64,000 bases of DNA from Phymorhynchus buccinoides (GCA_017654935.2 CM065687.1:26790514-26854513), one strand, 5' to 3'. Numbered from the stretch's first letter, positions 52,140 to 63,049 are shown. Program-made: numbers and translations. The notes: generated from the sequence alone by a model not told the origin.

Positions 52140-52620
52140 AAGTGTTGGTTGAAATTAGCGTCCTGCAAAATAAATCGATTTATAGCGCGTGTTTATGAAC
52201 GGATGGTGTTGAAATTTTGCACTATAGTCACTATTCCTGGTCACGCATGTTCGAAATCTCGAGTCAATGTCGGGTCTGGTTACGCCGCGGTTTGTGAAAA
52301 CGTGAAGCGGCCTGTCGGCGCCCGTATCTCCGGCATTTCTGAATCGATTCGCTTCCGGTTTGGCACACGGATAGGCCCCGGCCATCTTCCTGCCAAATTC
52401 GAAGGCAATCGGCCCAGAAACGCCAGAGATACGGGCGCCGAGAGGCCGGCGGATGCGCGTTTCGCGCATTTGCGAAACCGCGCAAATGATATGGCCGCCT
52501 CGGTTGCCGTTGCCATTGCCCCGTGAGGGCTCACAGCAAATTTGAAGCGATTCGGTCGAAAAACGGCGGAGTTATAAGGCCCGTTTCGTGTTTCAGACAC
52601 ACACACAGACGGACACTTGC
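52140..52620. other. GC-rich element with a near-palindromic core
   Basis: The core 52316-52441 has 50-base arms starting CGGCGCCCGTATCTCCGGCA and, inverted, CGGCGCCCGTATCTCTGGCG, which remain alignable through CTTCCGGTTTGGCA/CTTCGAATTTGGCA. The loop is about 26 bases. Four overlapping frames are open: 125 residues on plus, and 104, 108 and 73 on minus. Plus and minus peptides mirror each other (RISGISESIRFRFG and RISGVSGPIAFEFG). No family recognised. It is strikingly GC-rich against AT-rich surroundings. Confidence 0.7.
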
Positions 52621-53627
52621 CAAATTACTATATGATGATAACTTGCCTGCTAACTTCTAACATTAGAATTTATGAAAGTTATTTCATTGTGCTATTAACA
52701 TTGTTTTATCTTGTAAGTACTTACTAACATGTTATAATTACATCACCTTGTATTAACATTTTATAATTATACAACCTTGTGATTTATCGTGTGATTTATC
52801 GTACTATTATTGATATTTTACTTGCTTTCTGGGCAATTTCTTATAATTACATCACCTTGTATTAACATTTTATGATTATACAACCTTGTGATTTATCGTA
52901 CAGTTGTTGCTATTTAACTTGCTTTCTTGGCAATTTCCTATGTATATATCCTGTTAATCAGAGCATATATACAAGTGTACTTGCATGTTTACTTTGAATC
53001 TGTTTTTAAACAAACTGCCTTTTTACCTGTGTTAAAACAAATTAAAAAGGATTAAAAGTTTCTCTCATACATGATTTGTTTTATAGAACTCTGTTTATAA
53101 ACAGAGAGAAGAGGGACAGGAGGGGATGAAGATTACAACTTTTCATTCATTATTTTCTTTTACTTTATCGTCAGCAGATTATCACTTCATAGTACAAGTA
53201 TGCGTCATCCATTCACTACGGTCATTGTTAAGTTTAGTGTATTGTATTCACCTCGTCAAAGTCTTTTTAAAGACGAAAATTTGGTTTTATTCGCCGCAGT
53301 TATTATTTATTTCATCTTCATGTGATTGTGCGAGTGTAGCGTTTTGATGGTTTTTTTTAGTTCAATTTGAACTCTAATATAGGGTAAATCAAATGACAGG
53401 GTGTATATTTTTTTGGTAGCCCCTAAATTTCACCAGAAAGGCTCTTAAACGGTCAATGAACAGAGAACCTTTGATCTGAACTTTCTATGCTAAAGCGTGC
53501 CCACACATCACACATTTGCATACACACCAACATTTGTTTGACATTTCATTTATTGATGTTTATATCAATCTTATCATCTTTTTACATTACCATTATAAGC
53601 AATATTGACACACCACACATTGGCAGC

Positions 53628-53630
<3 letters not shown>
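52621..53630 (+). other. AT-rich intergenic DNA with a short duplication
   Basis: A block of ATTACATCACCTTGTATTAA, ATTATACAACCTTGTGATTT and CTTGCTTTCTGGGCAATTTC is present twice (52735-52845 and 52847-52935). No gene is seen. On the minus strand AATAAA lies at 53549-53554, a possible poly(A) signal for the NOL8-like gene. Confidence 0.55.

Positions 53631-53633
<3 letters not shown>

Positions 53634-53713
<80 letters not shown>
53634..53713 (+). repeat. CT/CA compound microsatellite
   Basis: (CT)n, then (CA)n, about 80 bases, in the probable 3' UTR of the NOL8-like gene. Confidence 0.92.
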
Positions 53714-53715
<2 letters not shown>

Positions 53716-53760
53716 CCATCCAATTTCATTCATACAATATGTGCGTAGACTCGTACAGCA

Positions 53761-53844
53761 TCACTTTTTATGGCGCTTCCATGATGTGGGGCCGCCCTTC
53801 TGTTTGTTTTTTCGGCACGCCTTCTTGTGGCGGTCTCTAACCAT
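53761..53844 (-). CDS. NOL8-like terminal exon
   Basis: The acceptor TTTTCAG ends at 53845. The exon encodes MVRDRHKKACRKNKQKGGPT and SWKRHKK before TGA, a strongly basic nucleolar-type tail. Phase 0 in. Confidence 0.72.
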   Translation of the reverse strand: MVRDRHKKACRKNKQKGGPTSWKRHKK

Positions 53845-56800
53845 CTGAAAACACACACACAAAGCAAACAATCATATTAACTATTTTTCTTCTTATTCTC
53901 ACTTTCTTGACAACCACAAAGACCGATCAAGTGTTAACCCTTTCAAAATCATCCATTTTCCTTAATAATGGGGATTCCTTTGTAGCGTGTATAACAGGCA
54001 TCAGAATACTCCAGAGTCCAATCCGCGGACGAACAACACTCGCCATGACCCGGAGTCGACATCGAGTCGGACCCCACAAAACTCTAGTCCGTAGTCGGCA
54101 TCATTGCGATCATTCGCTACCCGATTTCTCGCGAAAAGTTAAAAGTTCTCACATCATCGTAGTCTCCCGTGATCATATCCTCTAAATCGACTCATTTAAA
54201 ACCCAAATCACAATCACTGTCATCAGAACAAACTGAAAGTAAGAGTCTAGAGAGCTCTAAACTCGAAGAAAAAACAAACATGGCCGCGATTTTTCGTTTC
54301 TAAAGGCGCAGTATGAGAACAAACCGCTTAAGAATACCATTTGAGAATAAGATCGTGCTGCCTCATGAAGTACAAACCGCGGCCAGTGGCTACCAAAACT
54401 GCGGAAATGTTTAATAATAATATATTGAACAAGAGTATAGTAATAAAAAATAAAAAATAAAAAAAAATAAAAAGTATGTCATACTTGAAGGCGCAGGAGT
54501 CTCAGTAGAAAAAAGTATACCGTAAGGGCCTGTTTCACAACATACGATTTGCTGTCAACGCGATGCGATTGTGACGATGTGAGTCATGATTCACGTGAAA
54601 TTCATGTATTGGGTCTACTTCAGTATATAGAGTGAAATCAGTGGAATTACTTTTCAATAGAAGTATTTCATGTGAATCATGACGTCGCATCGTCAGAGTC
54701 GCATCGCATTGACAGCAAACCATATGTAGTGTAGTAGGCCCTTCATAATCCCTAAAATATGGTACCATACTTTACGGATTATAAGGCACACCTGATTATA
54801 AGGCGCACCCCAACCCCCCCCAATTTTACACAAAATTTAAATTTTATTCTTATATTTTCTGATTAATTTTTTTTTCATAAGGTTCAGGGGTCTTGGTCTG
54901 GGGGGGAAAAAAATCGCCTTATAATCCGAAAAATATGGTACTTTTCACAGATCAGGAGGTTGTTGTTTCTTTACCCAAACAAAATGTTTGCATTAGAAGA
55001 CAGCTCAACACAAAATTGAAAAAAAGCCATATTATGCCGCAGAGAGTGGACACTACACTTTACCTCCATGAGTTTCTGCCTCTCCTCTGGCCAGCGCTCG
55101 CTCAGTTCCTCAAACTCTTCTGGGTGGGGTCGATGGAAAAACCGGACTGCAGCTGCACAACAATCCAACACCATAATAAGCATAACGTGATTGATGTTCG
55201 TCCTTATCAGCATCGTTATCATCACTATCAGTATAAAGCCGGAACTCCATAAGCGTGTTTTTAAAGGTGAAAATCGACTGCGATAATCGCCCGTATTTAT
55301 ATTTTATCGCCACCAACAATAAAGTCATTCTGTACACCCATAGGCCAGAGCAAAATCTGTTTCTTCCCGCAATAATGGGGTCTAAACACGGGCCGACGCC
55401 CGCATATTTGCAGAACTGCCCGCACTTTTTACCGATCTCTGCGGGAATTCCTTCGTCGTCTGCACAAACCGAAAGCATCGAGCAGGAATGAATGATTTCT
55501 CGACATTTCATTGGTTCCTTTACAATGTTAGTGTAAATCAACCAATCACGTTCATCTTGTTTTACCGACAAGAAGTTACAAGAGTCCTACCCGCCATGCT
55601 GAATTTTCTTCAAAACGAAGCAGACGACACTCTTCGACTTTGATTTGTGTGGCGGCAAAGTAAAAAAAAGAAATCCTCTGCCAAACGAGTGTGCAAAAGA
55701 TGTTGCAGAAACGGCTACTGCATCAACAGTCTCGGAAAAGCAGCCCGAAGATAACGGCACTAGTGCGAGGAACACCGGTTCCAAGACGAGTGGCTGAAGA
55801 CGTGGCTAGCGAAGATTGAATCGGCCGCCTCCCCCCCCCCCCTTCCCCTCGTATCATTGGACCTGCCCCCTTTTTTTCATTCTTAGGGGGAGACCCCCCC
55901 ACTTTTTCAAAACCCTAGAATCAGCTCTGTAGGCGCAATAATCGCAAGTAGTCAGTCGAAAATCGATCGCGATTTTACTTTATTGCCTGGTGAAGTGAAA
56001 AAGTATTTTTGTCGCCGTCGAAAATAGTCTGAAAGTGGGCGGAGCTAAAACATCACGCCATTTTGTCAGCCAGCATGATTTCGCAAAGCGTGGATAAGCA
56101 TGTGGTAGAGGGTGAAAAACATTGCTTGCAATTCCGTAGGTGCGATCAGGTTTTTTAGCGCGATGTTTGAATAGCGCCATCAAAAATCGCTGGCCATTTT
56201 AGCGTTGATGGAATTGCAAGCAACTTTATTCGTCAGTGTCGAAAGTCGTGGGCGATATAAGCCAATGAAAATAGCGCATATGGAATTACAGCTTTAGCAT
56301 GCATCGTTATTGTTATTCATTTTATTACAGCTACTGTTTTCTTGTTTTCTTGTTAATATTACCCCAATCAGCTCGTTTACAGTCTCAAGTAAAGAATCCC
56401 TAAATACAAAATTATTTCAAAAGTAAGACTAAGAGCATCACACACACACTACAAGCTTTCCATCAATCCATAATCAGAAACACAGCTCATTTACAGTTTC
56501 AAGTAAAGAATCCCTAAATACAAAATTATTTAAAAAATAAAAGCATGACACACACACGCACAAATCAATCCATAATCAGAATCACAGAAGCAAAGACAGG
56601 TGCAATGTTTACCTGTTAGGCGAGCATCGTCACTGGCCAGCATGAAGGAGGGCTGTTCCTGGACTGGAGCCTTCAGTCTTATACGTTCCAGTGCCCTGGG
56701 GAGAAACAAACAGTTATTACCAAGACATTCAAATGATCCAGTGTCCATATAGGAACATCATGCGACTAAGAGGCGCATTCAAACCTCTTGCCCCCTGTGC

Positions 56801-59800
56801 TCACAGGGCAGGTCTTTAGACCATGAGCTAAGGGCGAGGTAACCCTAACAGAAACCCTGAGTGCTGAAGATGGAGGTGTTGGGCTGCAAGGTGCACTCTG
56901 ACAAACCACGACACCACGCATCAACTGCCATTATGACAAGACAAACTGTACGGGTCTGTGGATGCCCTGTAGAGGACCGCCAATTTCATCTCAAGATCTG
57001 GACTCCAAGTATGACCGGCGATCGACAAACCAACCAACCAACCAAGACATTCTAAAGAAACTACATGTGAGTACACAGTGTTAATACACACAGATATGCA
57101 TCTATAATCTCCCATCTGACTCACTGCATTTCAGGCCAGTGCGTCACAAAGCAAATTTATAATTGACGTACAGTTGGGTTTTTGTTTTTTTCAATGTTTA
57201 CAAATTATAAAGAAAAGCACCCTAAAATATCCAGGCGATCCTCTAAAAATCTAGAGGCATATTTCGTGCACCGAGTCTACCCCCTGATTTCAAACAAAGA
57301 ATTAACACTGGTATAAACTAACACCGAGGTTCTGCAAGCCATATTCTCATTCACATCGAACATATACATTCCTATTTCTCCTCTCAAAAGCTTCCTATTT
57401 AATCGAATACTTGACCCACGCAAAAAAAACCATTCACATAAAACCTTCAATATTATCTGAATCTGAAATGAGCAACAACAAAAAATGATGAATGGTTTTT
57501 TTAAATGACTGCTGTTCTTTTTGTATGGATTTTTTAACTTTTTATTGGATGACCGAATGTGAGAAAATTAATATGATCAGCCCCTACAGGAATTCTGGTG
57601 TAAAAAAAGGAATCAAAATTACCCGTTGTCATTGGACTTTTTATCTCTGTCATCATTGTCTTTTTCCACATCTTCTTTGTCATCATCATCTTCCATCTCA
57701 TCTTCCTCGTCCACATCCTTCTTGCTTGTGCCGTCATCGTCTGCCTTGCTGTCATCGTCATCTTCCATGTCATCTTCATCCTCCTTGCTTGTGTCGTCGT
57801 CATCATCGTCTGCCTTGCTGTCTCTACATTTCTCTTCAACTTTTTTTTCCTTCTCCGAGTCGGATTCTGTTCAACACATGAAAGTGCTCAATGAGTGCAA
57901 GTTATAAAACATTTTCACCATCATTCCAGTTATTTTCTAGTTTGTGAACACACTTTATTTTTACAGTACATGTACTATATTTTTCGGACTATAGTATTTT
58001 TCCCCAGACTGAGACCCCTGCGCCTTATAATATGACTAATAATATAGTAAGAAAGTGTAGCAACAAAATCTGAATTTTGTGTAAAATTTGGGATGTACGC
58101 CTTATAATAAGGCCTCCGCCTAGTAGTCCGAAAAATACGATGAATGAATACTGTGTGTAAAAAAAGACATGAAACAAACCACATGCAAGTGATAGGCCCG
58201 CCACACTGAATACTATTCAATGCTGCTGCGATCCGACTGTGACGTTTGTGAGGTACGATACTCGTGAAATACTACTTTTCTGATGAAATCCAACTAGTTT
58301 AGTTCACTAAATTTGTTGTCCCCCATACACGAATCCGATGAAATATCTGCATTTTTTGTATCAGATATTTTATGAGATTCATGCATTGGGTCTACAGGAG
58401 TAAGTATGGCTCCAGCCCACCTGCGTGCGCATCTCGACCCTTCCAACGGAAGTGTCGCCATCTTAGTCCTTATTTGTGTGTAAACAAAGTGAAAATGTTA
58501 TCTAAACGAGTAAAGAAAACATCCAGATGTTATAAATACAATTTAGGTAAGTTTCGAATTGGAACAGCCAAATACGCAGCATCGATCTGGCATTTTTCAA
58601 ACAAAGTTAGTGACTAAGATGGCGGTCTCCCATAATATGGCGCTCCTTGTGGCCGGATATGACGACACGTGGGTACCAGCCATAGTGAGTGACAATGGAA
58701 TTATCTTAAGACGGAAGTATTTCACGTGAATCATGCCTCACAAGCACCATCACAATCAGATCACAGTTGGGATAGAAATTACACATGTGTGGTGTCCCCT
58801 TTACACTGACATACTTTTAATTTATTTGAATAACACAAGTATGGAATCCAATTCATAACAATCTGAGATTAAATTGTTGCGTCACATAACTTATCAATTA
58901 CTCCATGAATTCTGTTCTGATTTTGTTGCTGATACACATCATTTTCAAATCAAATCTCCAATTCACCTTGGCATGAGGCTGTGTCAGACCAGTTGACATA
59001 AGCTAGAAGGCCAAGGCTACATCAAAATGTTATGTTCTGCATGGTTGTGCGTGGATTGCCTTAAGCCATGACAAGTTCCTAGCATAACATCGTCAGTCCA
59101 AAATCCTCCGAAGTCGGAGCGTGGCTGCCCACATGGTGGGATAATCAAAAACAGTCACACACGTAATGTTCTCATCTCTATTAGCTGCATTTGTACCATA
59201 ATGTTCAAGTGCTTCGGCTGTTGGGAAGATCCCTGGTGTCTTTAAACCAGGGTAAGAAAACAACAAATCTCCAATGACTGATGGAACAATGATACGTGTT
59301 TTTCCTTTTGCTTTTCTCCTGAATCTAAAAACAACAACATTGAACAACAAAACAGCATCTCCTGAATCTAAATAAGACAACAACATTGAACAACAAAACA
59401 GCATCTCCTGAATCTAAATAAAACAACAAAATTGAACAACAAAACAGCATCTATCTACTGAAATTTAAACTCTAAAAATAATACTAACCTGAACACCATG
59501 ACTGAAATTTTCAAATGCATTTTATTGTGTGCAATGCATAATAGAAAAACGATGCCTTAACATAATGAACATGTGTTTCAAACCTATATGCAAAACAGTT
59601 CTAAACATATATGCAACACAGTTTTAAACGTATATATGCAAGAAGACAGTTTTAAAACAAGCAAGCAAAGCACAGTCTTAAACATATATGCAAGACAGTT
59701 TTTAAACAAACAAGCAAAGCCAGCAAAACAAAACGCATACAGTGGAACCCCCCTTTAAAGAGCTTGAAAAAACCCATCCAAAATAAGGTCTTAAGTGGGA

Positions 59801-62800
59801 GGGAGTTGCATAAGGGAGGTAATAATTTTAATACTTACAAAGAAGGGCAATGCCTCAAAGAAATGGGTCTTAAGTCGGAAGGAGTCTTATAACGGGGGGT
59901 CTTATATGGGAGGTCCCACTGTACATTGAAAGAGAACTTGCAATCTTTAATCTCTTCATATTTACATATGTTCTTACCCTCCACTGGTTCTCCAAAGAAG
60001 GAGAAGGAGGAGCCTCCGCAAAACAGCGATTTCAAATCGTTGTGGCCGCCTTCATCTTTGTCCTCTTGTTCTTGGTGTTTATCCTCTTCTTTTGAACTGT
60101 CCTGCTCACAACATCCAGAGTCGGACAGTCTGCCCACTCCAGGGGCATTTTTGTCAACAGTATCTGTAGTCGCCACCTCCTTATCTGCTTTTTTTCTTCA
60201 AAGAAAGACAAAAACAAGGAAAAAAGATATCTTGCTTATTTTTTTTATTATCTTTAACTCATTCAAGTCGTTCCGGACATATGTCTGGAATTAATAGATA
60301 GCTGTCAAGTTGATGCATTTGCTTCAAGGGAAGTAAATCTGTGCACACACCATACCTTGGTCACTTCTAAACTCGCTTCGCTCCCTTATACCACAATTTT
60401 GCCTCTAACTTTGCTTTTGTAGTGGTTTGTTGTGGGGTAATCAATCGGTGTAGAGAGTTTTTCTATAAGTCTATATATTAAAAATGAAATAGAAACACCC
60501 AAAGGTGCTGATGGGACCCAGAGATGCACCAGCCACGACTGATCTAGCACTTCCCTATGTCTAAACATGAAGTAAAAACCCATAATCTTTCATTTCTTCT
60601 TTTGCGCGCGTGTGTACGTGTGTGTGTGTGTGCGCGTGTTTGTACAAGTGTATGTTTGAGTAAGTTTGTGTGCGTTTCAGTGAGAATGTGTTTTTCTGTG
60701 TGTTTGATGAAATGTGGGTGGGGATGTGTGTGCAAGAACGCGTTCACTCTCGTGCGTGCACGTACGTGTGTGTGTGTCTGTTGTGCGTGTGTGCGTGTGT
60801 GAGTTTTTTCAATGCTGATTGTAAAGCGCTTTTTGCTCGATAAAAAGCGCTATATAAATATCCGTTTATTATTATTGTTATTATTGTTTATGTATGTTTT
60901 GTTTGTGTGTATGGCTGGAGTGATTTGTGAGTTTTTTTTAATAAATCAAAATTGCTGCAATGCGAATGAGTTAAGGATCAAACTTGAATGCAGGGTTTTA
61001 CTTTTACTGTGTTTTAGGTGTTGTTTTTCATTTGACTCCATTCACTATTCAACTGACACAAAAGTCAATACACACTGCAAGTAGGCATGCATAATTGTAT
61101 ATAACCATTCACTCTAAGCACATCGCCTTGGCATAAGGCTGTGTCAAACCAATTATTATTATTATTATTTGAACATTTAGCACGCCTAATCAATTTAATG
61201 CCCTAGGCGTTTACAATATAAAAATATAATATATGCATGTAACATATAACACCACATATAATAATATTTAACATATAGCATAAAGAATGGGAAATAAAAA
61301 TTACACAAAGTAACAAACACCCAAAGACAGTCAGACAGAGAATTACACACATGCGAGCGTGTGCACAGTCACGTACATACACACACTCACACAAATAATT
61401 ATGTGTGCTCACCGAGCTCAGACATTCATTCTCAGACATGCACACACCAAGTCATGAAGGAAGGGATTAGTAGTTACTCAGGAAACAGATAAGCGTTTGA
61501 ATGTGGGCAGAGAGGAGAGGATGAGTATTTGAGAGAGCGAGGCAACCGATTCCAAGTAACAGGAGCTTGATAGGAGAAAGCGTGTTGACCATAGGTTTTA
61601 GTGCGGACAGTGGGGATACAATAGAGACGGGTGTCAGATTATGAACGCAGAGCTCGAGACGGTGTGTAGGGATGCAACAGATCAGTGAGATATTCAGGAC
61701 AGGAAGACTTGATAGATTTGTAGCAGAGAGAGGCAATCTTGCTGAACAGGGAGCCAGTGGAGAGAACAGAGCAATGGAGAACTGGTCATATTTAGAAGAG
61801 TGGAAGCTAGAACACCAAGGCTACATCAAAATGCTATGTTCTGCATAGTTATGCGGGGATTGTCTTTAGCCATGGCAAGCTCCTAGCATAACATGATCAG
61901 TCCAAAATCCTCCGAAGTCGGAGTGTGGCTGGCCATGTGGCAGGGTAATAAAAAAAAGTCACACACGTAATGCTCTCATCCCTAGTTGGTGCATTTGTAC
62001 CATAGTGCTTTGGCTGTTGGGATGATCCATGGAGTCTTTAAGCCAGGGAACGACAACAACAACAACAGTCTAAGCACACACGCATGCATATGCACGCACA
62101 CACACACACACAGGTTTAATTATTTTTCTGAACCTTCTAGCCAAAAAAGTGCAACACAACCTCCAAACTATTAATCAAGGCAAACAGAAATTATTCAGAC
62201 GCAGGGAAATCCGCTATTTTTATTTTATTTTTATTTATTTTTCCCATATAGTCCCGTCAACAGCTACGGTCATCTCAGGACTGTCACCGCGTAAAGTTCG
62301 ACCGCTTAGTACAAAACACTCATCAATATATCTTACCAACGTTCAACAACCTGAAAACAACAAAACATACAGTACAATTCATAACATGACACCTCCATCA
62401 TTGCACCCTATAGCACATAATTCCACACAGTGCTGGAAACGTTGAGCCACTCTACTCTATTTATCGGATCCAGGTTAAAAAAAACAGTAAAAAAGGATAA
62501 CAAATACATACTAGTAAGCTAAAATACATAAAAAAGGCTATATAAGCAAATATGCACTGCAGAATGGACAACATGTGCCCACTCAAGTGCGCAAGTATCA
62601 CGTATGGATGCCAGTGTACAATAAAAAACAAACTGGCATGTCATAAATTGTAAAAAGGAACAACGTGGAAGGGGTTTTATAGAAAAAATGCAGGTGAATG
62701 GACCAATAAGGCAGACAAAAGTAGACGCCAGAAAGCAAAAAGAAGAGAAAAGGCAGAGTCAAAGAGAGTGATAGAGAAGCGAAGTTCACAAAATTGTTTT

Positions 62801-62868
62801 ACCTTTTCTTAGGTTCCGGAGCACCAAGGAGGTCCTCAGATGGCACGTATCGTTTCTTTGACATACTT
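53761..62868 (-). CDS. NOL8-like nucleolar protein, C-terminal half (partial)
   Basis: Minus-strand exons 62868-62803, 60195-59978, 57866-57623, 56695-56613, 55146-55064 and 53844-53761 splice with consistent phases (2, 1, 2, 1, 0) and end at TGA. They encode KKRYVPSEDLLGAPEPKK, a Lys/Glu-rich stretch ending FSFFGEPVE, a long Asp/Glu/Lys acidic tract, then FMLASDDARLTG, RFFHRPHPEEFEELSERWPE and a basic end RDRHKKACRKNKQKGGPTSW. The final order (aromatic-DxRL-G, then FF plus an EEF-L-RW helix, then a KKH-type basic tail) is how I recall the C-terminus of nucleolar protein 8, an RRM protein linked to rRNA maturation. The RRM would lie beyond 64000. The assignment is from memory of the family, so moderate confidence. 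Confidence 0.68.
54533..54747. mobile_element. Foldback MITE family R4
   Basis: Arms of about 80 bases: GGGCCTGTTTCACAACATAC, GATTTGCTGTCAACGCGATG and CATGATTCACGTGAAAT against the inverse of GGGCCTACTACACTACATAT and GGTTTGCTGTCAATGCGATG. Other copies are at 46985 (one arm) and 58193-58800 (interrupted). Confidence 0.85.
54763..54940. mobile_element. Foldback MITE family R5, copy 1
   Basis: Begins TACCATACTTTACGGATTAT and ends ATAATCCGAAAAATATGGTA, with AAGGCGCACC/TCGCCTTATAATCC inner arms. The second copy is at 57966-58141. Confidence 0.8.
55064..55146 (-). CDS. NOL8-like penultimate exon
   Basis: The acceptor GCTGCAG ends at 55147 and the donor GTAAAG starts at 55063. The exon encodes RFFHRPHPEEFEELSERWPE and ERQKLME, the conserved helical C-terminal block. 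Confidence 0.72.
55600..55830 (+). pseudogene. Possible hAT-type transposase N-terminal fragment
   Basis: One frame reads FFKTKQTTLFDFDLCGGKVK and KRNPLPNECAKDVAETATAS to a stop. A +1 frame near 55775 reads FQDEWLKTWLAKIESAAS. A QTTLFDF start and an FQxEWLKxxxW block are usual in hAT/TTF-finger proteins, so this may be a decayed N-terminus inserted in the NOL8-like intron. The evidence is thin. Confidence 0.35.
56369..56588 (+). repeat. Tandem duplication of about 114 bp
   Basis: CAGCTCGTTTACAGTCTCAA, AGAATCCCTAAATACAAAAT and TCAATCCATAATCAGAAAC recur once, ending 24 bases from the NOL8-like exon 56613-56695. Confidence 0.85.
56613..56695 (-). CDS. NOL8-like exon, FMLASDDARLTG
   Basis: The acceptor CTCCCCAG ends at 56696 and the donor GTAAAC starts at 56612. 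The exon encodes ALERIRLKAPVQEQPSFMLA and SDDARLTG, phases 2 in and 1 out. The DxRL element matches the NOL8 C-terminal pattern. Confidence 0.7.
57623..57866 (-). CDS. NOL8-like acidic exon
   Basis: The acceptor TGAACAG ends at 57867 and the donor GTAATT starts at 57622. This 81-residue stretch is dominated by Asp, Glu, Lys and Ser (for example KADDDDDDTSKEDEDDMEDD), with internal repeats of DSKADDD and TSKxD. Such acidic tracts are common in nucleolar proteins and bind basic ribosomal or histone partners. The antisense frame reads as Ser-rich low complexity and should be ignored. Confidence 0.72.
57966..58141. mobile_element. Foldback MITE family R5, copy 2
   Basis: CATGTACTATATTTTTCGGA, CCTGCGCCTTATAATATG and the inverted end ACGCCTTATAATAAGGCC, TAGTCCGAAAAATACG. 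Confidence 0.75.
58193..58800. mobile_element. R4 foldback element split by the THAP-like element
   Basis: Left arm and centre 58193-58405 (ATTCATGCATTGGGTCTAC near the break) and right part 58684-58800 (GGAATTATCTTAAGACGGAA, GTATTTCACGTGAATCATGC) match R4 at 54533. The intervening 58406-58683 is the reverse copy of 24118-24396. Confidence 0.75.
58406..58683 (-). mobile_element. Dispersed element with THAP-like start, copy 2 (reverse)
   Basis: Reverse complement of 24118-24396 at high identity, including the MPDRCCVFGCSNSK frame, both YY1-like sites and the ATGGCT ends. In this copy the peptide is followed by TTACCTAAATTG. Confidence 0.72.
58966..59255 (+). repeat. Dispersed repeat R2, copy 3 (empty TTAA)
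   Basis: CACCTTGGCATGAGGCTGTG through GGTGTCTTTAAACCAGGG. The TTAA is uninterrupted. Confidence 0.8.
59316..59455 (+). repeat. Tandem repeat of about 51-53 bp, three units
   Basis: TCTCCTGAATCTAAATAAGA, CAACAACATTGAACAACAAA and ACAGCATC repeated three times. Confidence 0.8.
59565..59720 (+). repeat. Degenerate repeat of ATATATGCAAGACAGTTTTAAA
   Basis: Five or six variants of AAACATATATGCAAGACAG interleaved with ACAAGCAAGCAAAGC. Confidence 0.65.
59740..59921. mobile_element. Tc1/mariner-type MITE, 182 bp
   Basis: TA on both sides (59738-59739, 59922-59923). Ends CAGTGGAACCCCCCTTT and, inverted, CAGTGGGACCTCCCATA. Interior repeats of GGTCTTAAGTGGGAGG. In a NOL8-like intron. The TA target and CAGTGG ends suggest mariner-type mobilisation, by inference. 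Confidence 0.78.
59978..60195 (-). CDS. NOL8-like exon ending in FSFFGEPVE
   Basis: The acceptor TTTGAAG ends at 60196 and the donor GTAAGA starts at 59977. The exon encodes KKADKEVATTDTVDKN, SGCCEQDSSKEEDKHQEQED, LKSLFCGGSS and FSFFGEPVE, phases 2 in and 1 out. Confidence 0.7.
60253..60976. mobile_element. Possible TTAA-flanked element
   Basis: TTAACTCATTC at 60253 and GAATGAGTTAA at 60966-60976 form an 11-base inverted pair including TTAA, like the element at 13490. Between them are GT/GC runs (60605-60800) and a LINE-type tail (60822-60892: TTGTAAAGCGCTTTTTGCTC, AAAGCGCTATATAAATATCC). It could be chance. Confidence 0.35.
61127..62065 (+). repeat. Dispersed repeat R2, copy 4, split by a LINE fragment
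   Basis: 61127-61152 (GCCTTGGCATAAGGCTGTGT) and 61806-62065 (AGCTAGAACACCAAGGCTAC to GGAGTCTTTAAGCCAGGGAA and (CAA)n) are contiguous in the other copies. The empty TTAA is at 62038-62041. Confidence 0.82.
61153..61803 (-). pseudogene. 5'-truncated LINE 3' end, inserted in R2
   Basis: The minus strand from about 61700 reads HPYTPSRALRS, a stop, then SDTRLYCIPTVRTKTYGQHA and FSYQAPVTWNRLPRSL, the RT C-terminal domain (compare [19 protein letters not shown] in the 36019 ORF). A 3' UTR follows, with GTAAACGCCTAGGGC and an (AAT)n tail at 61153-61172. Confidence 0.8.
62066..62669 (+). other. NOL8-like intron, nothing recognised
   Basis: A CA run (62094-62112), and otherwise AT-rich sequence without coding pattern. 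Confidence 0.45.
62670..62790 (+). repeat. R1 fragment
   Basis: TGCAGGTGAATGGACCAATA, AGGCAGACAAAAGTAGACGC, AAAAGGCAGAGTCAAAGAGA: the central part of R1, 13 bases from an NOL8-like donor site. Confidence 0.65.
62803..62868 (-). CDS. NOL8-like exon, most 5' one visible
   Basis: The acceptor TTTTGTAG ends at 62869 and the donor GTAAAA starts at 62802. The exon encodes SMSKKRYVPSEDLLGAPEPK and KR. An ATG is present at 62864, but the clean acceptor argues for an internal exon rather than a start. Phase 2 out joins exon 60195-59978 exactly. Confidence 0.6.
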
Positions 62869-63017
62869 CTACAAAAATAATAAAAACAAACAAACAAAAA
62901 TGGATCAAAATTATTTCGATGCCTCATTTTTTAACAAAGAAAAAAGTAACTAGCCAATATTAGAGTAAAGATATAGAGTAACTGACATTATGACTATAAA
63001 ACCAGGTACTATAAAAA

Positions 63018-63018
63018 A

Positions 63019-63049
<31 letters not shown>

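Noticed and set aside
54893..55571. ORFs of 119 and 153 residues on opposite strands
   Set aside because: They overlap the 83-base NOL8-like exon in other frames or continue its frame into intron. Outside that exon there is no conserved motif.
57626..57907. Ser-rich plus-strand ORF of 93 residues
   Set aside because: Antisense shadow of the acidic NOL8-like exon, whose phases and splice sites are consistent on the minus strand.
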